A stretch of DNA of 37,440 nt from Verrucomicrobiota bacterium (GTDB lineage Bacteria > Verrucomicrobiota > Verrucomicrobiia > Opitutales > Opitutaceae). The stretch covers positions 1-37,440 of the forward strand of contig JAUWBF010000030.1 in the NCBI GenBank assembly GCA_030601755.1. Direction: 5' to 3'. Below, one piece after another: positions 30,576 through 37,440 of the stretch (positions are counted from its first letter, which is position 1; every line of letters starts with the position of its first letter). The notes under the pieces were generated by a model. The model saw only the letters and a program-made list of their open reading frames with translations. It was not told where the DNA came from and did no database searches. The translations under genes and the position numbers were made by a program.

Positions 30576-31633
30576 GACGCGGACGCGGAGGGTGCGGGAG
30601 ACGCGGGGACGGGAGGCGGGTTCAGGGACGCGACCTCGCCGACGATGGTGAACTCCTCGCGGTCGTGGTAGAGGTGGCGCACGCGGAAGCCGGGGGCGTG
30701 GCGCGAGAAGACCGAGTCGGCGGCGCGCACCTGGCGCAGGAGCGCGAGAGCGTCCACGCGGCCGAACTTGAGGATGACCACGAAGCGCCGGCACCAGCCG
30801 CGCTCGATCCACGGTCGTATCAGATTTTCCATGACATGATGCGGTTCCTCGACGAGGTCGCAGAACATCCAGTCCACAGGTTGGCCGCCGGGCGGTTCGA
30901 AGCGGAAGGCGTCCTCGGGGCGGTGTTCGATGAGGGGGTTGTCGAGCGCGCCGAGTTTGAGCGGGCCGTTGTCCACGGCGATGACGCGCGCGCCGCGCTT
31001 GGCCGCGCTGAAGCTCCAGCCGCCGGGGGCGGCGCCGAGGTCGACCACGGTTTCGCCCTCGGCGGGTTCGCGGCCGAGCACGAGGTAGGCTTCCTCGACC
31101 TTGAGGTAGCTGCGGGAGGGCGCGCGCGCGTCGTCGGCCATGCGGCGCTGGCCGTTGAACCACTGTTCGCGCGAGACGTAGGCGCGCTTGAAATCGACGA
31201 AGAAGACGAAGAGGCCGCGCACCATGAGGACGCCGCGGGGTTTGTCGTCGATGGCAAGGCGGGCAACGCGGCCGAGGCGCTTTTTGAGGTTTTCGAAGAA
31301 CACCTTGGACACGCCGGCCTGGCGGCGACCGAGTCCGTCGAGACCGGCGGCGGATTCGAACAGGCAGGGCCACTCGGCCTGGAAGCGCTCGTCCTTCGCG
31401 GAGGCCAGGAACGTCTCCATGATGCGCGCGGCGAGGGCGTTGACCGACTCGCCGGTGACCTCGACCGCGTCGGGCATGACGACCTGGGCGAAACAGAGGT
31501 TTTGCCAGAAGCCCGGCGAGGCGGGGGGCGCGGTGCGCACCCAGCCGGAGGCTTGTTCGAGCACGTTTAGCCCGGCCGCGCGCAGTTCCTTTTCGAGGAA
31601 CGTCTCAAACCCGGGTTGGCAGCGATGGATCAT
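30572..31633 (-). CDS. rlmM: 23S rRNA C2498 2'-O-methyltransferase RlmM-like
   Basis: A 353-residue protein. An N-terminal THUMP-like RNA-binding part (about 1-150) precedes a Rossmann methyltransferase: SYLKVEEAYL (with catalytic Lys near 178), VVDLGAAPGGWSFSAAKRGA (about 196-215, SAM site), DWMFCDLVEEP (Asp) and RFVVILKFGR (Lys), which together fit the K-D-K-E set of FtsJ/RlmM enzymes. In Escherichia coli RlmM methylates C2498 in the peptidyl transferase centre of 23S rRNA. The C-terminal tail is Pro/Ser-rich. It overlaps the SpoU gene by four bases and is divergent from the Na/Pi gene. Confidence 0.9.
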   Translation of the reverse strand: MIHRCQPGFETFLEKELRAAGLNVLEQASGWVRTAPPASPGFWQNLCFAQVVMPDAVEVTGESVNALAARIMETFLASAKDERFQAEWPCLFESAAGLDGLGRRQAGVSKVFFENLKKRLGRVARLAIDDKPRGVLMVRGLFVFFVDFKRAYVSREQWFNGQRRMADDARAPSRSYLKVEEAYLVLGREPAEGETVVDLGAAPGGWSFSAAKRGARVIAVDNGPLKLGALDNPLIEHRPEDAFRFEPPGGQPVDWMFCDLVEEPHHVMENLIRPWIERGWCRRFVVILKFGRVDALALLRQVRAADSVFSRHAPGFRVRHLYHDREEFTIVGEVASLNPPPVPASPAPSASAS

Positions 31634-31713
31634 GCGGCGGAGCGTGCCGAGCGCCTCCGCGCCCGCGAGTTTTTTTGCGCGCCTCCACGCGGCCGCCGCC
31701 TAACCTACGCGCC

Positions 31714-33327
31714 ATGACCGAGCTGTTATTTCAACTCACCGGAGGCATTGGCCTGTTTTTGCTGGGCATGGTGCTTCTCACCGACGGAGTCAAAACCCTC
31801 GCCGGCGACGCCCTCCGGCGGGCCTTGGTGCGCTTCACCGGCACCCCGCTCAAGGCCTTCGGCTCGGGCGCGCTGGTCACCGCGCTCGTGCAATCCTCCA
31901 GCGCCACCACCGTCACCGTGATCGGGTTTGTCAGCGCCGGTTTGCTCACCTTCCCTCAGGCCGTCGGCGTGGTGATGGGCGCCAGCCTCGGCACCACCGC
32001 CACCGGTTGGGTCGTGGCCGTGCTCGGGCTCAAGATCAGCGTCGGTTTCTACGCGTTGCCGCTGGTCGGGGCCGGCGCGTTCTGCAACCTGCTCGGTCGC
32101 GGACGCCTGCGCCCGCTCGGTTTGGCGCTGGCCGGCTTCGGACTCATCTTCATCGGTATCGAGACCCTGCAAACCGGCATGGGCGGCCTCTCCGGCGTGT
32201 TCAACCTCGCCGCCCTCCCCTCCGGCGGCCCTTGGGCCGGCCTGCTCATGATCGCCATCGGCATCGCGCTGACCGTGATCATGCAATCCTCCAGCGCCGC
32301 CATCGCCACCACCCTCACCGCGCTGCACACCGGCTCCGTCAACTTCGACCAAGCCGCGACCCTTGTCATCGGCGCGGCCGTCGGCACCACCATCACCGGC
32401 GTGCTCGCGGCCATCGGCGGCGGCGTGCCGGCCAAGCGCACCGCTCTGGCCCACGTGCTCTTCAACGCCGCCACCGGCATCATCGCCATTCTCCTGCTTC
32501 CGCTGTTTCTGCGCGGCATTGTCTGGGCGCAACTCCACCTCGGACTCGAGGCCGGAGCCACCAGCCTGGCCGCCTTCCACTCCGCCTTCATCGGCTTCGG
32601 CGTGCTGGTCTTTCTGCCGCTGGCGCGCCCCTTCGCCGCCCGCATCGAACGCCTGCTGCCCGACCGCGGCCCCGCCCTCACCCGCCACCTCGACACCACG
32701 CTGGGCACGCTGCCCGCCGTCGCTCTTGAGGCCTCCGCGCGCGCCCTGCACGAGACCGCCTCCGAACTCTTCAGCCTGCTCGCGGACCGCACCGCCGGCG
32801 TCTGGAATCCACAAAACGCCGCTCGCTCCGACGCCGTCGCCCACGCCATCGAAAAGCTCAAAACCTACATCGCCAACCTCCCCCCGGTGCCCCCCGCCGA
32901 ACCCATGGCGCGCTCCCGCCTCGGCCAACTCCACGCCATCGACCACCTCCTCCGCCTGCAACCCTCGCTGGAATCCGCGCCAGACCTCGCGACCCGGGGG
33001 GCCGCCCCCTCCCTCCGCGACGCCATCGCCCTCACCCGCGAGATCCTCACCCTCGGCCGCGCCGGCCTGCACAACGAGGCCCCCGACGACGACTGGAGCG
33101 CCACCGTCGCCGACCGCTCGGGCCGCCTCTCCGAGCTCCGCCGCCAAGCCCGCGCCGACATCCTCAACCGCACCGCCGGCGGCGAACTCGACACCCCCGC
33201 CTCGCTCGCGCTCCTCGACGCCATGCGCTGGCTCGACGGCATCGGCTACCACGCCTGGCGCATCTGCGCCCACCTCAGCCCCGACCAACCCGACGCCCCG
33301 TCCGCCCAGACGGCGCAACCCGCGTAA
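31714..33327 (+). CDS. Na+/phosphate cotransporter (NptA/YjbB-like) with PhoU-like domain
   Basis: A 537-residue inner-membrane transporter. Two inverted Na/Pi-cotransporter repeats each have the QSSSA signature: QSSSATTVTVIG at about 60 and QSSSAAIATTL at about 190, both flanked by glycine-rich helices (GASLGTTATGWVV; GAAVGTTITGVLAAI). After about residue 330 the protein becomes soluble and helical (ALEASARALHETASELFSLL; IALTREILTLGRAGLHNEAP), which corresponds to the PhoU-like regulatory domain of this family. It moves phosphate coupled to sodium, often outward when phosphate is in excess. Start at the ATG MTELLFQ. A universal stress protein gene follows after 56 bases. Confidence 0.92.
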   Translation: MTELLFQLTGGIGLFLLGMVLLTDGVKTLAGDALRRALVRFTGTPLKAFGSGALVTALVQSSSATTVTVIGFVSAGLLTFPQAVGVVMGASLGTTATGWVVAVLGLKISVGFYALPLVGAGAFCNLLGRGRLRPLGLALAGFGLIFIGIETLQTGMGGLSGVFNLAALPSGGPWAGLLMIAIGIALTVIMQSSSAAIATTLTALHTGSVNFDQAATLVIGAAVGTTITGVLAAIGGGVPAKRTALAHVLFNAATGIIAILLLPLFLRGIVWAQLHLGLEAGATSLAAFHSAFIGFGVLVFLPLARPFAARIERLLPDRGPALTRHLDTTLGTLPAVALEASARALHETASELFSLLADRTAGVWNPQNAARSDAVAHAIEKLKTYIANLPPVPPAEPMARSRLGQLHAIDHLLRLQPSLESAPDLATRGAAPSLRDAIALTREILTLGRAGLHNEAPDDDWSATVADRSGRLSELRRQARADILNRTAGGELDTPASLALLDAMRWLDGIGYHAWRICAHLSPDQPDAPSAQTAQPA

Positions 33328-33383
33328 CCCGACGTTGCCAACCCTTCCCCCGCCCCGCATACTCCGCTCAACCCCCACCGCTT

Positions 33384-33854
33384 ATGAAACGCATCCTCGT
33401 CCCCGTAGATTTCTCCCCGGCCACCAAGGCCGTTATCAAGACCGCCGTTTCCCTCGCCGAGCCCGCCGCCCGCATCACCCTGCTGCACAACCTCGTGCCG
33501 CCGCTGGTCACCACCGACTACGGCATCGGCCTAGGCGAGTTGCAGGAGTCTGTCGCCATCGCCGAAAAGCACGCCCGCAAACAGCTCGACCACCTCGTCG
33601 CCGTGCTCGCCAGGAAGGGCTTTGCCGCCGACTCCGTGCTGACCCATGGCGGCGCCCCCGGCTCAATCCTAGAGCAGGCCCGTGCGCGCAAGACCGACGC
33701 CATCGTGCTGGGTTCGCACGGCCACACCGCGTTCTACGACCTCGTCGTCGGCAGCACCACCAACGCCGTGATAAAGAAGGCCCCCTGCCCCGTCGTGGTG
33801 GTCCCGCCCGCCGCCGCCAAGGCCGTCGCGAAACCCGTCGCCAAAAAACGCTGA
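33384..33854 (+). CDS. Universal stress protein (UspA family)
   Basis: A 156-residue single Usp domain. It begins MKRILVPVDFSPATKAVIKT, has the Usp nucleotide motif G-2x-G-9x-G(S) in GSHGHTAFYDLVVGSTTNAV, and ends KKAPCPVVVVPP before an Ala/Lys-rich tail. The presence of that motif predicts ATP binding. Such proteins help survival under energy or oxidative stress; the specific role here is unknown. The stop overlaps the 5' frame of the ABC transporter gene, so the two are probably co-transcribed and perhaps coupled. Confidence 0.94.
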   Translation: MKRILVPVDFSPATKAVIKTAVSLAEPAARITLLHNLVPPLVTTDYGIGLGELQESVAIAEKHARKQLDHLVAVLARKGFAADSVLTHGGAPGSILEQARARKTDAIVLGSHGHTAFYDLVVGSTTNAVIKKAPCPVVVVPPAAAKAVAKPVAKKR

Positions 33855-33886
33855 CAACCCGCGCGGCGCTCCCCTTGCTCGGCGCC

Positions 33887-35551
33887 GTGCTCTCCTGCCA
33901 CGCCCTCGACGTCCGCCCCAAGCCCGGAGCCCCCGCCCTCGTCCGCCAAGCCACCGCCGCCTTCCCCGCCGGCGGCATGCACGCGCTCATCGGCCCCTCC
34001 GGCTGCGGCAAGACCACCCTGCTCAAGGGCATTCTCGGCATCCTGCCCGCCGAGGGCGAGATACTCCTCCACGGCCGCCGCGTCTCCGGGCCCGCCGAGC
34101 TGCTCAGCCGCGTGGCCTTCGCGCCCCAGTTCTCCATCGCGCACGGCAAGCTCACCGTCGGCGAGACCATCGACACCGCGCTCCGGCTGTATCGAAAAAA
34201 CCATGACGCCGGCCGGCGCGACGCCCTCCTCCGCCTGGTCGGACTCGACGAACGAGCCGGCACGACCGTTGAAAAACTCTCCGGCGGGCAACTGCGCCGC
34301 CTCGGACTCGCGCTCGAGCTCTCCACCGATCCGGCCTGCCTGCTCTGCGACGAGGTCACCAGCGGTCTCGACCCCCGCTCCGAGGACCAGATCCTCGCCG
34401 TGCTGCGCACGCTGGTCGCCGAGCACGACCGCACCGTCGTCTGCGTCATCCACAACCTCGCCAAGCTCTCCCAGTTCGACACCGTGACGGTTGTCTACGA
34501 GGGCCGCGTGGTCTTCCAAGGTTCACACCCCGCCCTGCTGGAGCACTTCAACATCATCGACGCGCTCAACCTCTACGACCGCCTCTCCGAGCACCCCGTC
34601 GAGCACTGGCTCGAATGCGCGCCCGCCATGACCACGTCGCGCGACCCCGCAGCCGCCCCATCATCCATCTCCCCTCAGTCATCGCCCATCTCCGCACGTC
34701 CCTCCGCCATCGCGCAGATCGGCACCTTGCTCGCGCGGCGGCTGCGCTTGTTTTTCCGCGACCGCGGCTACCTCGGACTGACCGCCGCCATCACCTTCGG
34801 TTTCCCCTGCCTCGTGGTCATCTTTGCGCTGGGCGGCCTCCCGCAGATGCAGGGCCTCGCACTCGCTCCCACCGGCGGCCTGTTGGAGACCTTGCAGGAG
34901 CGCGCCGAGTTTCGCCAAAACGCCGCCAACACCGCCACGCTCGTCTCCGGCCTGATCGTGTTTCAGGTCATCCTGCTCTGCCTCATGGGCAGCAACAACG
35001 GCGCACGCGAGATCGCCGGCGAACGCGCCCTCTTCGAGAAGGAACGCATGGCCGGCCTGCGCCCCGCCGCCTACGCCACCGCCAAGCTTCTCTTCGCGGC
35101 CGCGGTCGGCGCGTTGCAGGGCGTGTGGATGACGGTCTTCGTCAAAATCATCTGCGAGTTCCCCGGCGACTGGGCGCCGCAGCTCGCCATCCTCGCCGGC
35201 GTCGGCGCGGCCATGAGCGCGGTCTGCCTCGGCATCTCCGCGCTGCTCACCTCGGCCGACAAGGCCTCGCTGCTCTCCATCTACCTCGTCGGTTTCCAAC
35301 TGCCCCTCTCCGGCGTCGTGCTCGCGTTGCCCGACATGCTCGTCGGCATCGTGCGCCCCTTCATCGCCACCTACTGGGGTTGGTCCGGCTACCTCACGGC
35401 CATGACCCAGTCGCGGTTCTACGACGCGGTCGCCATGCTCGACAACGGCCCCTACGCCCAACCGCTCGTCGCCGGCGCCGTCCTGCTCGCCCACCTCGCC
35501 GTCGGCGCGACCCTCACCTTCTGGGGTTGCTCCAAGCAGCGCTGGCCCTAA
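33887..35551 (+). CDS. ABCG-like fused ABC transporter (ATPase + ABC-2 permease)
   Basis: A 554-residue half-transporter with the ATPase first. Walker A is GPSGCGKTT (36-44), the signature LSGGQ at 131-135, Walker B CLLCDEVTSGLDP at about 151, and the H-loop in VVCVIHNLAKLSQFD. A linker to about 285 leads to six hydrophobic helices (LTAAITFGFPCLVVIFALGG; LVSGLIVFQVILLCLMGSNN; AAVGALQGVWMTVFVKIICE; LAILAGVGAAMSAVCLGISA and two more), with ABC2_membrane phrases NGAREIAGERALFEKERMAG. This order is that of ABCG/White transporters, and the protein should work as a dimer. No ATG is available at the 5' end; I use GTG 33887, though TTG 33875 or CTG 33851 is possible. Cargo unknown. Confidence 0.88.
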   Translation: MLSCHALDVRPKPGAPALVRQATAAFPAGGMHALIGPSGCGKTTLLKGILGILPAEGEILLHGRRVSGPAELLSRVAFAPQFSIAHGKLTVGETIDTALRLYRKNHDAGRRDALLRLVGLDERAGTTVEKLSGGQLRRLGLALELSTDPACLLCDEVTSGLDPRSEDQILAVLRTLVAEHDRTVVCVIHNLAKLSQFDTVTVVYEGRVVFQGSHPALLEHFNIIDALNLYDRLSEHPVEHWLECAPAMTTSRDPAAAPSSISPQSSPISARPSAIAQIGTLLARRLRLFFRDRGYLGLTAAITFGFPCLVVIFALGGLPQMQGLALAPTGGLLETLQERAEFRQNAANTATLVSGLIVFQVILLCLMGSNNGAREIAGERALFEKERMAGLRPAAYATAKLLFAAAVGALQGVWMTVFVKIICEFPGDWAPQLAILAGVGAAMSAVCLGISALLTSADKASLLSIYLVGFQLPLSGVVLALPDMLVGIVRPFIATYWGWSGYLTAMTQSRFYDAVAMLDNGPYAQPLVAGAVLLAHLAVGATLTFWGCSKQRWP

Positions 35552-35566
35552 GCCTTGCCCATCCCC

Positions 35567-35920
35567 ATGCGCACCCGCCGCCCTCTCCGACTCGCCTTCG
35601 TTCTCCTGACCGCCTCCCTGTTCGTCGCCGGCTGCGGCGGTCCCAAGGGCGAACCCTTCCCCGTCGACGCCTACCTCAACGCCCCGGCCAACCTGCAGGG
35701 CAACCGCTACTCGCTCGACGCCGAGATCGACTCCCAACTCGAGTGGACCGAGGGCGTCGGCCGCCTCATCGCCGTAAAACCCCTCGGCCGCGACCTGCGC
35801 CTGCCCGTCTTCATCGCCGACGACCACAAGGCCAACCTCATGGTCGCCCAGCGCTACCGCTTCGAGGTCACCGTGCGCAAGGGCGGCCTGCTCACCGTCA
35901 CCGACCTCAAGAAACTCTGA
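35567..35920 (+). CDS. Small lipoprotein of unknown function
   Basis: A 117-residue protein with a lipobox: MRTRRPLRLAFVLLTASLFV ends in AGCGG, so Cys is about residue 24 and would be lipidated. The mature part has an OB-fold look (YSLDAEIDSQLEWTEGVGRL; VGRLIAVKPLGRDLRLPVFI; YRFEVTVRKGGLLTVTDLKK), as in small periplasmic 'nucleic acid binding OB-like' lipoproteins, but I do not recognise it. The start follows the ABC stop by 15 bases (a TTG at 35555 is also open). It is in line with the transporter and the large protein downstream, so the three may form an operon. Confidence 0.72.
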   Translation: MRTRRPLRLAFVLLTASLFVAGCGGPKGEPFPVDAYLNAPANLQGNRYSLDAEIDSQLEWTEGVGRLIAVKPLGRDLRLPVFIADDHKANLMVAQRYRFEVTVRKGGLLTVTDLKKL

Positions 35921-35953
35921 CCCCGCCGCGAGCGTCCCCAACACCGCCACGCC

Positions 35954-37440
35954 ATGAACACCCCGACTCTCCGCCGCTCCCTCGCCGCCGCCCTCCTCCT
36001 GCCCGCCGGCCTGCTCGCCCAGATCAACCCCTTTGAGTCCGCCACCCCGGCCGCCCCCGCGGCGCCCGCCGCCGCCCCGAGCCCCGCCGCGCCCACCTCC
36101 ATCGCGCCCGCCGCGCCCTCATCCCTGGAAAGCAACACCCTGCTGCAGGTCATCGACCGCGCCTTCGACGTGAAGAGCGACTCGATCAACCCCGAGGAGG
36201 GCACCATGGTCTGGAAGGGCAAGACCTACAACATCGGCCAGTTCCGCGCCTTCCGCGCCCGCTTCGAGCGCTACCTCGCCCTGCCCGTCACCAACGACCA
36301 CGAGGTCCACCAGGCCATCGTCGCCGAGATCGAGGACATCCTCTCCACCAAGGCCGGCGACGACGCCGGCGCCGAGATCAAGCGCGCCTGGCAGCTCCTG
36401 TATCGGGCCTCCGAATACGCCGAGGACGGCGGCGCCAGCATCGCCATCGCCAACCAGGTCTTCAACGCCTGGCGCATCCGCGACGAGAAGGAGGCCTACC
36501 GCGTCACCCAGATCGAGCTCGAGCGCATCCGCCGCCAGCAGCAGGGCTCCGTCGCCTACGCCGGCGACCTGCTCGTGTCCGAGGGCGTCGGCGCCGCGCA
36601 GGACGTCTCCAACCAGCTCGGTTCCTCCGCCTCCTCCATCGGCGGCGGGTCCTCGTCCGACAACAGCGGCTCGTCCTCCGGCAACAACAGCGGCGGCAAC
36701 AACAGCACCGGCTCGGGCTCCGTCTCCGTCGGCGGCGCCAACATCTCCGGCAACCTCGGCAATCGCTCCTCCGGCAACAACCGTTCCTCCGGCAACCAGT
36801 CCTCGGGCGTCGGCTCGCAGCGCCCGCCCTCCGTCGCCGGCACCAGCACCGTCAGCCAGTTTTTCCGCGTGCGCGAGCTCGCCGAGACCGAGGCCCGCAT
36901 CAAGGCCGCCGAGGCCTCCTCGATGCTCACGGCCACGCAGGCCAAGCTCCAGTTCCAGACGCAGATCGTCGGCCTGTTCATGCAGCGCCGCTACCGCCAG
37001 TGCATCATCGCGGCCAACTTCTACCGCTACATCTTCAAGGGCAGCGCGCAGCGCCTCGAGGTCGGCCGCAAGGAGCTCTCCGACTACTTCCCGACCTCCG
37101 ACCTCGCCGTCACCGTCGAGGCCCTCGAGTCGCTCTCCCGCGAGGCCATCAACGACGTCAACGCCTCCATGCAGGCCGTCGAGCTCAGCTACAACGACGG
37201 CCAGCTCATGAACGCCCTTGAGCGCCTGCAGGAGACGTTCTTCATCGGCGAGTTCGTGCCGTCGGTCGCCATGTTCGACCGCGAGAAAAAGCAGGTGCTG
37301 CTCGAGCTCTACCGCAAGATCGACACCGCCCGGAAGCTCTCCGACCTGAAGGACTACGAGGCCGTCGCCGGCGTGGTCTCCGAGATCGGCGCCCTCGCCA
37401 AGGACTTCCGCGCGCCCGAGATCAACTCCGCCATCCGCTC
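35954..37440 (+). CDS. Large exported protein with Ser/Gly/Asn-rich linker (runs off right edge)
   Basis: At least 495 residues, no stop before the edge. A signal peptide is likely (RRSLAAALLLPAGLLAQ, about 7-23), then an Ala/Pro-rich stretch (to about 55). A helical domain spans about 56-205 (LLQVIDRAFDVKSDSINPEE; EYAEDGGASIAIANQVFNAW; IELERIRRQQQGSVAYAG). A low-complexity linker of about 75 residues rich in Ser, Gly and Asn follows (near 220-300), then a second alpha-helical domain (TVSQFFRVRELAETEARIKA; LFMQRRYRQCIIAANFYRYI; FIGEFVPSVAMFDREKKQVL) still open at the edge. I do not recognise the family. It may be specific to this lineage. It follows the lipoprotein by 33 bases. Confidence 0.75.
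   Translation, partial: MNTPTLRRSLAAALLLPAGLLAQINPFESATPAAPAAPAAAPSPAAPTSIAPAAPSSLESNTLLQVIDRAFDVKSDSINPEEGTMVWKGKTYNIGQFRAFRARFERYLALPVTNDHEVHQAIVAEIEDILSTKAGDDAGAEIKRAWQLLYRASEYAEDGGASIAIANQVFNAWRIRDEKEAYRVTQIELERIRRQQQGSVAYAGDLLVSEGVGAAQDVSNQLGSSASSIGGGSSSDNSGSSSGNNSGGNNSTGSGSVSVGGANISGNLGNRSSGNNRSSGNQSSGVGSQRPPSVAGTSTVSQFFRVRELAETEARIKAAEASSMLTATQAKLQFQTQIVGLFMQRRYRQCIIAANFYRYIFKGSAQRLEVGRKELSDYFPTSDLAVTVEALESLSREAINDVNASMQAVELSYNDGQLMNALERLQETFFIGEFVPSVAMFDREKKQVLLELYRKIDTARKLSDLKDYEAVAGVVSEIGALAKDFRAPEINSAIR

Noticed and set aside
27042-30671. A 1209-codon open frame on the plus strand, antisense to rapA and the SpoU gene
   Set aside because: It is a frame kept open by high GC; its translation is Gly/Val/Glu/Asp-biased with no domain, while the minus strand holds clear rapA and methyltransferase motifs.
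36600-36840. Repetitive GGCAACAACAGC/TCCTCCGGC sequence as a DNA repeat or CRISPR
   Set aside because: It lies in frame inside a coding region and encodes a Ser/Gly/Asn linker; there are no fixed-length repeat/spacer units.
1-37440. A defence island, prophage or insertion sequence
   Set aside because: Apart from one PIN toxin pair there are no restriction, CRISPR, integrase or transposase genes in any frame.

Overview
The window is about 37 kb of very GC-rich chromosomal DNA, densely coding on both strands. Gene content points to a Verrucomicrobiota bacterium, most likely of the Opitutaceae: an SHD1-domain protein, a GYF_2-domain membrane protein, a GH5 enzyme with discoidin-like and golvesin-like modules, an ECF41 sigma factor, and short GTAG-footed palindromic elements. 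The taxon is an inference from content. No marker gene such as rRNA is present, and I see no tRNA, CRISPR array, insertion sequence or prophage. In almost every leader I checked there is no Shine-Dalgarno-like purine tract before the start codon.

Layout. At 1-393 is the N-terminus of a probable heavy-metal P-type ATPase (minus strand), divergent from a DinG-type helicase (530-2602). A PP2C phosphatase and a TPR protein follow. At 4062-6082 a VOC protein is divergent from a two-gene ECF41 module (AhpD-like protein plus SigJ-like sigma factor) that carries a recognisable ECF41-type promoter. Next come an unknown anchored protein, threonine ammonia-lyase, the multidomain GH5 enzyme, a GcvR-like ACT protein, two outer-membrane or surface proteins and a LysR regulator.

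From 15487 to 19017 lies what I read as a quinone/electrophile detoxification block: YceI, an MhqO-like ring-cleaving dioxygenase, WrbA and an MhqD-like serine hydrolase. The same TAACCA-N5-GTTA palindrome stands about 45 bases before both yceI and wrbA, which suggests one shared regulator encoded elsewhere.

From 19076 to 26774 is a more accessory stretch: a GYF_2 membrane protein, an SLC13/RCK transporter, an SHD1 protein, a BamE-like/TM protein, an HExxH peptidase, a fragment resembling the BamE-like protein's C-terminus, a PIN toxin-antitoxin pair, and an outer-membrane barrel gene divergent from a small XRE regulator with two matching inverted-repeat operators between them.

From 26904 on are rapA, a SpoU methyltransferase and rlmM (minus strand), then a plus-strand run: Na/Pi cotransporter, universal stress protein, ABCG-like fused ABC transporter, small lipoprotein, and a large exported protein of unknown function running off the right edge.

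Seven paired-hairpin (REPIN-like) elements sit mainly where genes converge. Four belong to one sequence family; two others have unrelated stems but the same GTAG foot.
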